From Alphaproteobacteria bacterium (GTDB lineage: Bacteria > Pseudomonadota > Alphaproteobacteria > SHVR01): a DNA stretch of 51,992 nt. The position numbers were made by a program, and so were the translations under genes. Below are positions 25,831-33,667 of this stretch, in pieces. Below the pieces are notes generated by a model. It was given only the letters and a program-made list of their open reading frames with translations. It was not told the DNA's origin and did not search any database. The stretch is from NCBI GenBank assembly GCA_009694185.1, contig SHVR01000014.1, positions 1-51,992 of the forward strand, read 5' to 3'. Each line of letters begins with the position of its first letter. Position 1 is the stretch's first letter.

Positions 25831-26078
25831 GGCGGTGCTCCTGAATTCTCCGGATCGGAAATTAGGGATGGCGGGCGCCCGAGTCACGCGACTCTGTGAC
25901 GGCCGACACATTGCGCCGGGCACCAGGCGGCTAAACTCTCCTTACTGGATCGCGGACGGGAATTTTCCTCCCCCTTCCCCCTCCAGATCGTGGTCTCCTT
26001 GTCGACTTGGCCGCCGGTCCCCCTCCCGGCGGCCAATTTTTTCGTGGGTTCTAGCGGTCTGCTGGAAGGCGCCTTTTT

Positions 26079-26181
26079 GTCTTTGCGAGGAGGCCGGAAG
26101 GCCGACGTGGCAATCCATAAATCGGCGGATTTACGCCATTTTCTCTGGGTCGCCACGGACGCCACGCGTCCTCGCGAAGAC
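26079..26181. repeat. imperfect palindromic intergenic repeat element
   Basis: In the 377-bp gap 25831-26207 the left arm 26079-26117 (starting GTCTTTGCGAGGA, ending CGTGGCAATCCA) pairs imperfectly with the right arm 26145-26181. A perfect inner hairpin TAAATC/GATTTA lies at 26118-26133. The wording (GCGAGGA...GGCAATCCA) resembles dispersed GCGAGG/GCAATCC palindromic repeats of many proteobacterial genomes, so it is probably one copy of a REP- or MITE-like family. The rest of the gap (25831-26078) shows no gene; it holds the prpE leader. Confidence 0.6.
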
Positions 26182-26207
26182 GATTGGGAGGGTTTTTCAG
26201 CACACCG

Positions 26208-26543
26208 CTAGAACATCCGGCCGCCGGCCGGCACGGCCCGTTCCGGCGCCACCAGCACCACCGCCCCGGCCGCGTCGGGAAATCCCAGCACCAGCACCTC
26301 GGACATGAACTTGCCGATCTGGCGCGGCGGGAAATTCATCACCGCCGCCACTTGGCGCCCGACAAGGCCCGCCGGATCATAGTGCTGGGCAATCTGTGCC
26401 GCCGATTTACGGACGCCGAGCGCCGGTCCGAAATCCAGCCAGAGCTTGAGCGAGGGTTTGCGGGCCTCCGGGAAAGGCTCGGCCCGGACAATGGTTCCGA
26501 CCCGGATCTCGACTTTGTCGAAATCGTCGTACGCAATCGTCAC
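26208..26543 (-). CDS. csaA: tRNA-binding protein CsaA
   Basis: A 111-residue single-domain EMAP-II/Arc1p-like OB-fold protein, the CsaA family, reported to bind tRNA and to have export-chaperone activity. It begins with FDKVEIRVGTIVRAEPFPEARKP-type sequence (residues 7 onwards), the family hallmark, and has VAAVMNFPPRQIGKFMSEVLVLG in the second half. The start is GTG 26543 with a weak purine-rich leader. It lies downstream of the phasin gene on the same strand, separated by a hairpin. It ends at the edge of the palindromic repeat element at 26079-26181. Confidence 0.9.
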   Translation of the reverse strand: MTIAYDDFDKVEIRVGTIVRAEPFPEARKPSLKLWLDFGPALGVRKSAAQIAQHYDPAGLVGRQVAAVMNFPPRQIGKFMSEVLVLGFPDAAGAVVLVAPERAVPAGGRMF

Positions 26544-26587
26544 GGCCTAATCTCTCGACCCTCATTTCGCCGGGCCTTGAAGCGCCA

Positions 26588-26612
26588 GGGGTCGCCCTTT
26601 TGGGGCGACCCC
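26588..26612 (-). terminator. 10-bp hairpin downstream of the phasin gene
   Basis: GGGGTCGCCC (26588-26597) pairs perfectly with GGGCGACCCC (26603-26612) over a 5-nt loop. It lies 29 bases after the phasin stop and 45 bases before csaA. It is a likely terminator or mRNA 3' structure, though it lacks a run of U residues on the minus strand. Confidence 0.6.
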
Positions 26613-26640
26613 GCACGCATGTCTTCGACGCCCGCGATAC

Positions 26641-27171
26641 TTACTTCTTGTCGGTCGGCGCGGCCACGCCGGTTTCGGCGGCGGTCTTGATTTCGTCGAG
26701 ACTGTCGGTCACCCGGCGATTGACAGCCGTGAACGCCTCGTCGCGCGTCTTCGTGGCCAGGTCACCCAGCTCGCGCAGGTTCTGGAACGCGGCCTCGTAT
26801 GCCTGCTTCACGAATTCCACCTGGCGCGACGCCTTTTCCTCGGCGCTGCCGGCGCCCATCAGCTCGCGCATCGCGTTGCTGTAGGATTCAACCATGGTCT
26901 TCGCGATCTCGCTCTGACGCTGCATCAGCGTGCTGATGCCCTCGAGCGTGCACTGATTGGCGGCCGTCAGGGCCTCCGCATTCTTGCGCTGGGAAACCAT
27001 CATCGCGTCCATGTCGACCTGCGGCGGCTTCAACCCGCCCATGGTCTTACCGATGTCGCCGCCCATCATCTTGCTGGCGTCGAAGCCTTCCATCATCTTG
27101 CTGGCGTCGAAGCCGCCCATGAGCTTGCTGATGTCGAATTCGAACGGGTTAGTTTTTTTTGCTGCCGCCAT
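26641..27171 (-). CDS. phasin family protein
   Basis: A 176-residue granule-associated protein expected to coat polyhydroxyalkanoate granules. The phasin domain (about residues 55-150) has the conserved NAEALTAANQ and ESYSNAMRELM helices. The N-terminus (about 14-40) has two to three imperfect copies of a Met/Gly-rich unit, (G)FDASKMM.G, also visible as a DNA repeat, which probably forms a flexible or amphipathic anchor. ATG 27171 follows GGGAGA. The promoter region 27172-27341 is AT-rich. Its presence suggests PHA storage, which fits with the acyl-CoA synthetase nearby, although no PHA synthase is in the window. Confidence 0.88.
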   Translation of the reverse strand: MAAAKKTNPFEFDISKLMGGFDASKMMEGFDASKMMGGDIGKTMGGLKPPQVDMDAMMVSQRKNAEALTAANQCTLEGISTLMQRQSEIAKTMVESYSNAMRELMGAGSAEEKASRQVEFVKQAYEAAFQNLRELGDLATKTRDEAFTAVNRRVTDSLDEIKTAAETGVAAPTDKK

Positions 27172-27291
27172 AGTCTAGTCTCCCATCTTGCATGGCCGCG
27201 CTCCGCGCCCGGCTCACTACCGCACTGCAATGCAAAAGAATTTGTGCACCGCACTCGTCGCTTTGCCGACCATCTCCCGAAAATCGTATCT

Positions 27292-27307
27292 TGTCAAGCC
27301 TATTATA
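27292..27307 (-). promoter_or_regulatory. candidate promoter elements upstream of the phasin gene
   Basis: On the minus strand an exact TATAAT (27302-27307) is followed by an exact TTGACA (27292-27297), 120-135 bases before the phasin start. Neither has a clearly matching partner at 17 bp. At least one promoter probably starts here, in an AT-rich stretch unlike the surrounding DNA, but the exact pair is not resolved. Confidence 0.35.
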
Positions 27308-27341
27308 TTGCAGCGCACAATAATTTTTTTGCCGCCGGGAG

Positions 27342-27902
27342 TCAGCCCTCGAACAAGCGCCCGGCGCGGCGCAACCGGGCGTCGAGCGCCGCCATGGTGC
27401 GCGCCATGTCGAGGCTCTCGTCGGCGAGCCAGGTCCGGACCGTGACCAGATAGATCGCCGCCAGGACCTTGATCCGGAGCGCGCCGGCGAGGCCATGGGC
27501 GGAGAGGCCCGCCGCCGCCAGCATCCACGCCATGGATTTGAGAAGGTGCGGCGCCAGCCCCAACATGGCCAAGGGGTCGCGTGGGCCATCGCGAAACACC
27601 GCCGCCAGGGCCGGTTTATGGGGTGCGAGGACATCGAACCGCCGCATCAGGATGTCGAACAGCCGGTCGCGCGGCGGCTCCGCCGCCAGTTCGCCCGGCG
27701 CCATCGCCAGGACCGCCCTGTCGGTGTGGCTGACGAGGGCCGCCAGAATCGCCGTCTTCGACGCAAAGACACGGTAAAGCTCGGCGAGCGAGACGCCAGC
27801 GGCGCCGGCAATGTCGGCGAGTGCCAGCGCGTACCAGCCGCGCTCCGCCGCGAGGGCGAGTGCGGTGTCCAGCAGTGCCGCCGTCCGATCGTCGTCCGCC
27901 AT
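27342..27902 (-). CDS. TetR/AcrR family transcriptional regulator
   Basis: A 186-residue regulator with an N-terminal TetR helix-turn-helix (about residues 8-52): LLDTALALAAERGWYALALADIA, then GVSLAELYRVFASKTAIL. The C-terminal all-helical ligand/dimer domain (about 60-186) resembles the COQ9/TetR-like C-terminal type. The ATG at 27902 is divergent from the sigma-factor gene, with 84 bases between starts. It could control itself, the neighbouring phasin gene 170 bases downstream, or the sigma factor. The ligand is unknown. Confidence 0.85.
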   Translation of the reverse strand: MADDDRTAALLDTALALAAERGWYALALADIAGAAGVSLAELYRVFASKTAILAALVSHTDRAVLAMAPGELAAEPPRDRLFDILMRRFDVLAPHKPALAAVFRDGPRDPLAMLGLAPHLLKSMAWMLAAAGLSAHGLAGALRIKVLAAIYLVTVRTWLADESLDMARTMAALDARLRRAGRLFEG

Positions 27903-27986
27903 GCTCGCGCCGGTCCCAGGGAAGGGCTTGTGTATCGACCCCGACTGATCTTATATCTGAAATGCGGCGGGTGAGCTGAGGTTGGT

Positions 27987-28820
27987 GTGGTGAGCGAGAC
28001 CAAGGTCAGCCCGGTTAACGCGGGCGAACGGTTAAGCGCGGCGGAGGAGCAGACCTTGGCCCAACGGCTCAAGGGGGGCGACGAGTCTGCCGCCGAGCGC
28101 CTGGTCGTCAGCTATCTGCCGTTCGTCGTGGCAACGGCGCGCCGCTACAGCCGCTACGGTCTGCCGCTCAACGAGCTCGTGCAGGAAGGCGTCGTCGGCT
28201 TGATCCGGGCGGTCAGGCGCTTTAACCCCGACCAGGATGCCCGCCTTGCCAGCTATGCGAGCTGGTGGGTGCGCGCCGCCATCCATGACCATATCATCGG
28301 GTCGTGGTCGCTGGTTCGGGTCGGCACCACGGCAGCCCAGAAGGCGCTGTTTTTCCGGTTGCGGCGCATGGCGACGGATTTGGGCTCCGGTTTCGACGAG
28401 GGCGAAGAGGCCATTCGCCGCCTGGCGGCCAAGTTCCAGGTAACGACCGGCGAGGTCATGGCGCTCGCCCGCCGGGTCGCCGGGCGCGACCGCTCGCTCA
28501 ACCAGCCGGCGCCGGGTGGCGACGGCGAGTGGATTAGCCAGCTCGTCGATCGCCGTCCGTCCCCCGAGGAAGCGGTCGCCCAGAAGAGCGAGCACCGTTT
28601 CTGGCAAGGTCTCCTGGACCAGGCCATGGCGAGCCTGCCGCCGCGCGAGCGGGAGATCATTCGCCGCCGCTATCTGGCCGATGCCAGGGCGTCGTTCGAG
28701 AGCATTTCGCGCGAGCTCGACCTCTCGAAGGAACGGGTCCGACAGTTGGAGGCGCGCGCACTCGGCGAGTTGCGGGCGTTCCTCGCCCGCGCCGTGCCGT
28801 CGCGGCCGTCGTTCGGTTAG
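27987..28820 (+). CDS. rpoH: RpoH-family (sigma-32-like) RNA polymerase sigma factor
   Basis: A 277-residue group 3 sigma-70 protein. Region 2 (about 40-115) has VVSYLPFVVATARRYSRYGL, LVQEGVVGLIRAV and the -10 recognition helix ASYASWWVRAAIHDHI. It is followed by the heat-shock-sigma RpoH box, here TTAAQKALFFRLRR near 112-125. Region 4 (about 205-265) includes LPPREREIIRRRYL and the helix ISRELDLSKERVRQLEARAL for -35 binding. The start is one of two adjacent GTG codons (27987 or 27990) with a weak site. Alphaproteobacteria often have more than one rpoH; I cannot tell whether this is the main heat-shock copy or a stress paralogue. It is convergent with proC, overlapping by four bases. Confidence 0.85.
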   Translation: MVSETKVSPVNAGERLSAAEEQTLAQRLKGGDESAAERLVVSYLPFVVATARRYSRYGLPLNELVQEGVVGLIRAVRRFNPDQDARLASYASWWVRAAIHDHIIGSWSLVRVGTTAAQKALFFRLRRMATDLGSGFDEGEEAIRRLAAKFQVTTGEVMALARRVAGRDRSLNQPAPGGDGEWISQLVDRRPSPEEAVAQKSEHRFWQGLLDQAMASLPPREREIIRRRYLADARASFESISRELDLSKERVRQLEARALGELRAFLARAVPSRPSFG

Positions 28821-29626
28821 GCCAGTTCGCGGCCGCGCTGGGTGGCCGCCGCCACGGCGCGGGTTAGCAATGGCTGTAAGCCATCGGCGGCCATCAGCAC
28901 ACCGAGCGCCGCCGCCGTGGTGCCGCCCGGGCTGGTGACGTTCTGGCGCAGCACGCCGGCGGGCTCGCTGGCGAGCCGCGCCAGTTCGCCGGCACCCGCG
29001 ACCGTGGCCCGGGCGCATTGCAGGGCGAGCTCTTGCGGCAGCCCGGCGGCGCGCCCAGCCTCGGCCAGGCACTCGATCAACAGGAAGACATAGGCCGGGC
29101 CGCTGCCCGATACGGCCGTGACGGCATCCATCAGGCCCTCGTCGGCGACCCAGGCCACCTCGCCGACCGCCGCCATGAGGCCGTCGGCGAGCTTGGCCTG
29201 CTCGGGAGCGACGGCCTTGTTGGCGGTGAGAACGGTCATGCCGCGGCCGACCGCCGCCGGCATGTTGGGCATGGCCCGCACCACGCGCGCCGCCGCGCCG
29301 AGGCGCATTTCGAAATAGGCAATAGGCTTACCGGCGGCAATCGACAGGAACACCGTCCCGGGATGGACGAACCGGCTATAGGCCGGCACCACCTCGTCCA
29401 TGCTTTGCGGCTTGACCGCGAAAACGATCGCCTCGGGCCAGGGCTCGGTGGCCAGCGTCGCGGCGCTCGCATGCAACGAGACGCCGGCACGGCCGGCAAA
29501 CGCCGCGCTCGACGCCGGCATCGGCTCGACCACCGCCACCTCCAGCGCCATCCCCCGATCGATCCAGCCGGTCAACAAGGCGCCACCCATCTTGCCGCAA
29601 CCGACCAGAAGCAAACGCTGGATCAT
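28817..29626 (-). CDS. proC: pyrroline-5-carboxylate reductase
   Basis: A 269-residue enzyme making proline from 1-pyrroline-5-carboxylate with NAD(P)H. The N-terminal Rossmann motif LLVGCGKMGGAL is at residues 5-16. The FAVKPQ motif lies near 70-75 and the VRAMPNMPAAVGRGMTV segment near 115-131. The C-terminal dimerisation domain contains AVSGSGPAYVFLLIE near 168-182, and the VTSPGGTTAAAL motif near 230-241 is intact. ATG 29626 has a GGAGG about ten bases upstream, next to the ybjN stop, so the two are probably cotranscribed. The call is firm. Confidence 0.95.
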   Translation of the reverse strand: MIQRLLLVGCGKMGGALLTGWIDRGMALEVAVVEPMPASSAAFAGRAGVSLHASAATLATEPWPEAIVFAVKPQSMDEVVPAYSRFVHPGTVFLSIAAGKPIAYFEMRLGAAARVVRAMPNMPAAVGRGMTVLTANKAVAPEQAKLADGLMAAVGEVAWVADEGLMDAVTAVSGSGPAYVFLLIECLAEAGRAAGLPQELALQCARATVAGAGELARLASEPAGVLRQNVTSPGGTTAAALGVLMAADGLQPLLTRAVAAATQRGRELA

Positions 29627-29632
29627 GATTTT

Positions 29633-30136
29633 TCATGCCTCCGCCACGGGGTCGATCAGGGCCGCCGCAAGCGCGTCGATCGGCGTGCGCGCACCCCACA
29701 TCACGAACTGGTAGGCGGGATAATAGCGGTCGCATGCGCCGAGTGCCACGTCCAGCAAGTCCTCGACCTGCTCATTGGTCACCCCTGGCGTTCCCCGCAG
29801 CAGAACGGCATGGCGAAAGGTCAGCATGTAATCGTCCGGCGTGATGCAGAAATGGCCGAGCCACATCTTGTCGTTGATCAGCATGATCAGATCGCGGACG
29901 GCGGCGCGGCGCGGCGGCGGGATGCGCAGATCGCACGCCGCGCAGAACTGCAGCGCGTTGGTCTCCCGGCACCAGGCGAAGAAGATGTTGAAGTCGCACC
30001 AGCGCCCCGCCACCTCGACGATCAGCTCTTCAGGGCCGGTTCGCTCGAACGTCCACTCGTTGGCGGTGATGATTTCTTCCACCACATCCAGAGGATTGAG
30101 CGGAGTCGAGACCCGGTTCCGCCGCGCCACCTGCAT
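29633..30136 (-). CDS. YbjN domain-containing protein
   Basis: A 167-residue protein of the YbjN family, with a type III secretion chaperone-like alpha/beta fold. Conserved features are NPLDVVEEII at the start, a WCDFNIFFAW strand near residues 46-55, and FRHAVLLRG near 107-115. Relatives influence motility, stress and, in alphaproteobacteria, are often encoded next to proC, as here, upstream and on the same strand. ATG 30136. The 235-bp gap upstream (30137-30371) is AT-rich and contains an exact TATAAT on the minus strand at 30210-30215, a likely -10 element. Molecular function is not established. Confidence 0.88.
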   Translation of the reverse strand: MQVARRNRVSTPLNPLDVVEEIITANEWTFERTGPEELIVEVAGRWCDFNIFFAWCRETNALQFCAACDLRIPPPRRAAVRDLIMLINDKMWLGHFCITPDDYMLTFRHAVLLRGTPGVTNEQVEDLLDVALGACDRYYPAYQFVMWGARTPIDALAAALIDPVAEA

Positions 30137-30371
30137 CGCTACCCCCGCGCTTCACCCGCCCCACCAACCGCACGACCAGCGGTAGGCGATGAATCAGACC
30201 GCATCACAGATTATAACCCGAACAACAAAATGCCGTATTCGTGTGGCTGAGCGGCACCAGCGGTAGCAGGGTGCCAAATCCTGTCTCGCGGCGCAACTGT
30301 GGAATAATATATTTTCTTAAGAATCGCCCCTAAAACTCAGACTCAGCACAAAGAATCCACAGGCGCCCCCC

Positions 30372-30653
30372 TCACGGCTCCCGGCGTTCGGCCAGGGTCT
30401 GCTCGACGGCCTCGATTCGGGCGCTCAAGGCGTCGATCCGGCCGGCCAGCGCCGCCTGTTCGAGGCGCGCCTTTTCGGCCATCGCCCGGACGGCCTCGAA
30501 TTCCTCCCGCCCAACCAGCCGCATGTCGTCCAGGAGGCGCTGCAAGCGATCCCTCATCAGGGCCTGGACTTCATCGCGGGCACCAGCCACCACGCCGGCG
30601 GCCCCCCCAATGAGGCGCGCCAGATCGTCGAGCAAGCGATTGTCGGTCTGCAT
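30372..30653 (-). CDS. ubiK: accessory factor UbiK family protein (BMFP/YqiC)
   Basis: A 93-residue, almost fully helical protein. The N-terminal amphipathic region LLDDLARLIGGAAGVV (residues 7-22) and the C-terminal coiled coil, IDALSARIEAVEQTLAE near 74-90, match the BMFP/YqiC family. UbiK promotes ubiquinone synthesis and binds membranes. The conserved REEFEAVRAMAEKAR segment sits near 49-63. ATG 30653 follows GAGG. It is divergent from hldD, with about 100 bases between starts. Confidence 0.88.
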   Translation of the reverse strand: MQTDNRLLDDLARLIGGAAGVVAGARDEVQALMRDRLQRLLDDMRLVGREEFEAVRAMAEKARLEQAALAGRIDALSARIEAVEQTLAERREP

Positions 30654-30754
30654 CGGTAAACCTCGTCGAGCCTGCTAGATTGTGAACAATATGGGCGCGC
30701 AGCCGGCGTCGCGCAACGCGCCAGGCGGTGCTAATCGGGGCCAAGGATGGCGGC

Positions 30755-31741
30755 ATGTTTGTGGTAACCGGCGGCGCCGGCTTCATCGGATCGAACCTGG
30801 TGGCCGGCCTGGAGGCGCGGGCGGCCGGCGAGATCATCGTCTCGGACCAGCTCGGCCAGGACGACAAATGGCGCAATATCGCCAAGCGGGAGTTGGCCGA
30901 TATCGTGCCGCCGGCGTCCTTGTTCGCCTGCCTCGACGGGCTCGGGCGGCGGGTCAGGGCGGTCTTCCACCTGGGTGCCATTTCCGACACGACGGCCCGG
31001 GACGCCGACCGCCTGGTGGCCGAGAACGTCCAGCTAACGCTCCGCCTCTGGGACTGGTGCGCCGCCCATGGCACGCCCTTCATCCATGCCTCCTCGGCCG
31101 CGACCTATGGCGATGGCGGCGCCGGCTTCGACGATGACGGCACCATCGAGGGCCTGGCCAAGCTCAGACCGCTCAACGGCTATGGCTGGAGCAAGCATCT
31201 GGTGGACCGGCGCATCGCCCGCCTGTTGCACACCGGCGCGGCGCGCCCGCCGCAATGGGCCGGCCTCAAATTCTTCAATGTCTATGGGCCGAACGAACAC
31301 CATAAGGCCGCCCAGCGGAGCGTCGCCCGGCAGCTCTGGGAGGCCGCCTCGGCCGGCCAACCGGTTCGCCTCTTCCGCTCGCACCGACCGGACTATCCCG
31401 ATGGCGGCCAGAGCCGCGATTTCGTCTGGGTCGGCGATTGCGTCGACGTCATGCTGTGGCTCGTGGACAATCCCGGCGTGAGCGGCCTCTTCAATCTGGG
31501 CACCGGCCAGGCGCGGAGCTTCGCCGATCTGGCCGGGGCCGTCTTCCAGGCGCTCAACCGCCCGGCCGACATCGACTATGTGGATACGCCCGAGGCGATC
31601 CGCGGCCATTATCAATATTTCACCGAGGCCCGCATGGCGCGCCTCCGGGCCGCCGGCTATGATCGCCCGTTCACCGAACTCGAAGAGGGCGTCCGGCGCT
31701 ATATCCAAGACTTCCTCGGCCGCGACGACCCGTATCGCTGA
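30755..31741 (+). CDS. hldD: ADP-glyceromanno-heptose 6-epimerase
   Basis: A 328-residue extended SDR epimerase that converts ADP-D-glycero-D-manno-heptose to the L-glycero form for LPS core. The Rossmann motif VTGGAGFIGSN is at residues 4-14. The catalytic pair is in YGWSKHLVD near residues 138-146, the middle has HASSAATYG, and the RDFVWVGDCVDVMLWL segment is near 218-233. I chose ATG 30755; the longer frame from 30728 lacks support. The gene leads a short run with lgt, a methyltransferase, pgeF and a lipoprotein gene. Presence of hldD implies a heptose-containing LPS core. Confidence 0.92.
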   Translation: MFVVTGGAGFIGSNLVAGLEARAAGEIIVSDQLGQDDKWRNIAKRELADIVPPASLFACLDGLGRRVRAVFHLGAISDTTARDADRLVAENVQLTLRLWDWCAAHGTPFIHASSAATYGDGGAGFDDDGTIEGLAKLRPLNGYGWSKHLVDRRIARLLHTGAARPPQWAGLKFFNVYGPNEHHKAAQRSVARQLWEAASAGQPVRLFRSHRPDYPDGGQSRDFVWVGDCVDVMLWLVDNPGVSGLFNLGTGQARSFADLAGAVFQALNRPADIDYVDTPEAIRGHYQYFTEARMARLRAAGYDRPFTELEEGVRRYIQDFLGRDDPYR

Positions 31742-31754
31742 ACCGGGACGCCTG

Positions 31755-32549
31755 ATGCCCCTCCTCGTCTTGGCTTTTCCCGCGATCGACCCGGTGGCCC
31801 TCGAAATCGGGCCGATCCAGATCCGCTGGTACGCGCTTGCCTATGTGGCGAGCCTGCTGCTGGCCTGGCGCTATGTCCGCCGCCTCAGCCTCGGGCAACC
31901 GGCTGTCATGTCCGGCGAGGCGGTCGACGACCTGCTGGTTTGGGCGACCCTAGGTGTCATCCTGGGCGGCCGATTGGGCTATGTGCTGTTCTACAAGCCG
32001 GGTTATTACCTCGCCCATCCCGTAGAGGCGCTACAGGTCTGGCAGGGCGGCATGTCGTTCCATGGCGGCCTCTTGGGCGTCACGCTCGCGATCCTGCTGT
32101 TCGCCTGCGGCCTCAAGCTCTCGCCGCTGCGCGTCGCCGACATGGTGGCCCCGGCGGTGCCGATCGGCCTCGGGCTCGGGCGCCTTGCCAATTTCGTCAA
32201 TGGCGAGCTGTTCGGCCGGGTGAGCGACGTGTCCTGGGCCATGGTGTTCCCCATGGGCGGACCCGCGCCCCGCCATCCGAGCCAGCTCTATCAGGCGGCC
32301 CTCGAGGGTGTGGTCCTGTTCCTGGTGCTGTTCGTCGCGACCGGCAACGCGCGCCTGCGCGAGCGGAGCGGCATGCTCACCGGCATCTTCCTGATCGGCT
32401 ACGCGATCGCGCGCGGCGTGGGCGAACTTTTCCGCCAGCCCGACGCCCATATCGGCTTCCTCCTAGCCGGCGCCACCATGGGCCAGCTCCTCTCGCTGCC
32501 GATGCTGGCGGCCGGCATTTGGCTGGTATGGCGACGGACCGGGCGGTGA
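31755..32549 (+). CDS. lgt: prolipoprotein diacylglyceryl transferase
   Basis: A 264-residue inner-membrane enzyme that attaches diacylglycerol to the lipobox cysteine of prolipoproteins. It has about seven hydrophobic segments. The family signature GLGRLANFVNGELFGR is near residues 139-154, with the essential arginine and asparagines. The HGGLLG motif is near 100-105, containing the key histidine, and a conserved HPSQLYQA is at about 176-183. ATG 31755 lies 13 bases after the hldD stop, and the 3' end overlaps the methyltransferase gene by 22 bases. The lipoprotein encoded at 34496 is a likely client. Confidence 0.95.
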   Translation: MPLLVLAFPAIDPVALEIGPIQIRWYALAYVASLLLAWRYVRRLSLGQPAVMSGEAVDDLLVWATLGVILGGRLGYVLFYKPGYYLAHPVEALQVWQGGMSFHGGLLGVTLAILLFACGLKLSPLRVADMVAPAVPIGLGLGRLANFVNGELFGRVSDVSWAMVFPMGGPAPRHPSQLYQAALEGVVLFLVLFVATGNARLRERSGMLTGIFLIGYAIARGVGELFRQPDAHIGFLLAGATMGQLLSLPMLAAGIWLVWRRTGR

Positions 32550-33667
32550 CCGGCGGGCTCCCGGATCGGCTTCGCCAGCGGATTCGGCTCACCGGACCGA
32601 TGACCGTCGCCGACTATATGCTGGCTGCCTTGGCCGACCCGGTTGACGGCTACTACATGCGGGGCGATCCGTTCGGGCGCGCCGGCGACTTCGTCACCGC
32701 GCCCGAAATCAGCCAGATGTTCGGCGAGCTGATCGGGCTCTGGTGCGCCCATTGCTGGCAGGCCATGGGCCGGCCGGACGCCGTCCATCTGGTCGAACTC
32801 GGGCCGGGCCGGGGCACGCTCATGGCCGACCTGCTGCGCGCGGCCCAGGCCTGGCCGGCGTTCCTGGCGGCACTCGATATTCACCTGGTGGAAATCAGCC
32901 CGGCGCTCCGGGCGGTCCAGCAAGCGACACTCGCCAGACGCGCGCCCGGCATCCGGGCCGCCTGGCATGGCGATATGGGGGCGCTGCCAGCCGGTCCCAT
33001 GCTGCTCGTTGCCAACGAGTTCTTCGACGCCCTGCCGATGCACCAGTTCGTGTGGACCGAACGCGGCTGGCGCGAGCGACTGATCGAGACCGACGGCGAG
33101 GCGTTCCGCTTCACCCTGGCAGCGGCGGCGACGCCCATGGCGGCGCTGTTGCCGGCCGCGCTCTCGGCTCCGGCCGCCGGGGCTGTCGCGGAAGTCTCGC
33201 CGGCCACCCTCTCGTTTGCCGCCCTGATCGGCCGGCGCGTGGCGAGCCAGGGCGGCGCCGCCTTGATCGTCGACTATGGCGCGGGCGAATCGGGTCTCGG
33301 CGACAGCCTCCAGGCGCTCCGCCGGCACCGCCGTCACGCCGTCCTGGACCAGCCGGGCCAGGCCGACTTGACCGCGCATGTGGATTTCCAGGTCCTCGCG
33401 CGCTCGGCCCGAGAGGCTGGCGCCACATGCCACGGACCCTTGGCCCAAGGGCTGTTCCTCACCCGGCTTGGAATTGCCGAGCGCGCCCGCCGCCTGGCCC
33501 GACAGGCGAGCGCCGCCCAAGTGCTGGACATCGAGAGCGCGCGGCGCCGCTTGATCGAGCCCGAACAAATGGGCAGCTTGTTCAAGGCGCTCGCCATCGC
33601 CCATCCGGCACTGGCAACGCCGGCGGGGTTCGCGGGCGGCGGCGACGACGTGCGGACGGACCGATGA
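32528..33667 (+). CDS. class I SAM-dependent methyltransferase, MidA/NDUFAF7-like
   Basis: A 379-residue protein of the COG1565/DUF185 family, related to mitochondrial NDUFAF7 (MidA), an arginine methyltransferase for complex I assembly. It begins with the family pattern PMTVADYMLAALADPVDGYY, then GDFVTAPEISQMFGELIG, the SAM-binding ELGPGRGTLMADLLR (about residues 93-107), and NEFFDALPMHQF near 162-173. Start ATG 32528 is inside lgt; the stop overlaps pgeF as ATGA, showing tight coupling. A role in respiratory complex I assembly is likely from the family but not shown for bacteria here. Confidence 0.9.
   Translation: MATDRAVTGGLPDRLRQRIRLTGPMTVADYMLAALADPVDGYYMRGDPFGRAGDFVTAPEISQMFGELIGLWCAHCWQAMGRPDAVHLVELGPGRGTLMADLLRAAQAWPAFLAALDIHLVEISPALRAVQQATLARRAPGIRAAWHGDMGALPAGPMLLVANEFFDALPMHQFVWTERGWRERLIETDGEAFRFTLAAAATPMAALLPAALSAPAAGAVAEVSPATLSFAALIGRRVASQGGAALIVDYGAGESGLGDSLQALRRHRRHAVLDQPGQADLTAHVDFQVLARSAREAGATCHGPLAQGLFLTRLGIAERARRLARQASAAQVLDIESARRRLIEPEQMGSLFKALAIAHPALATPAGFAGGGDDVRTDR

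Noticed and set aside
30728-30754. Upstream extension of hldD
   Set aside because: The nine extra residues are not family-like, and ATG 30755 places the Rossmann motif at the usual distance.
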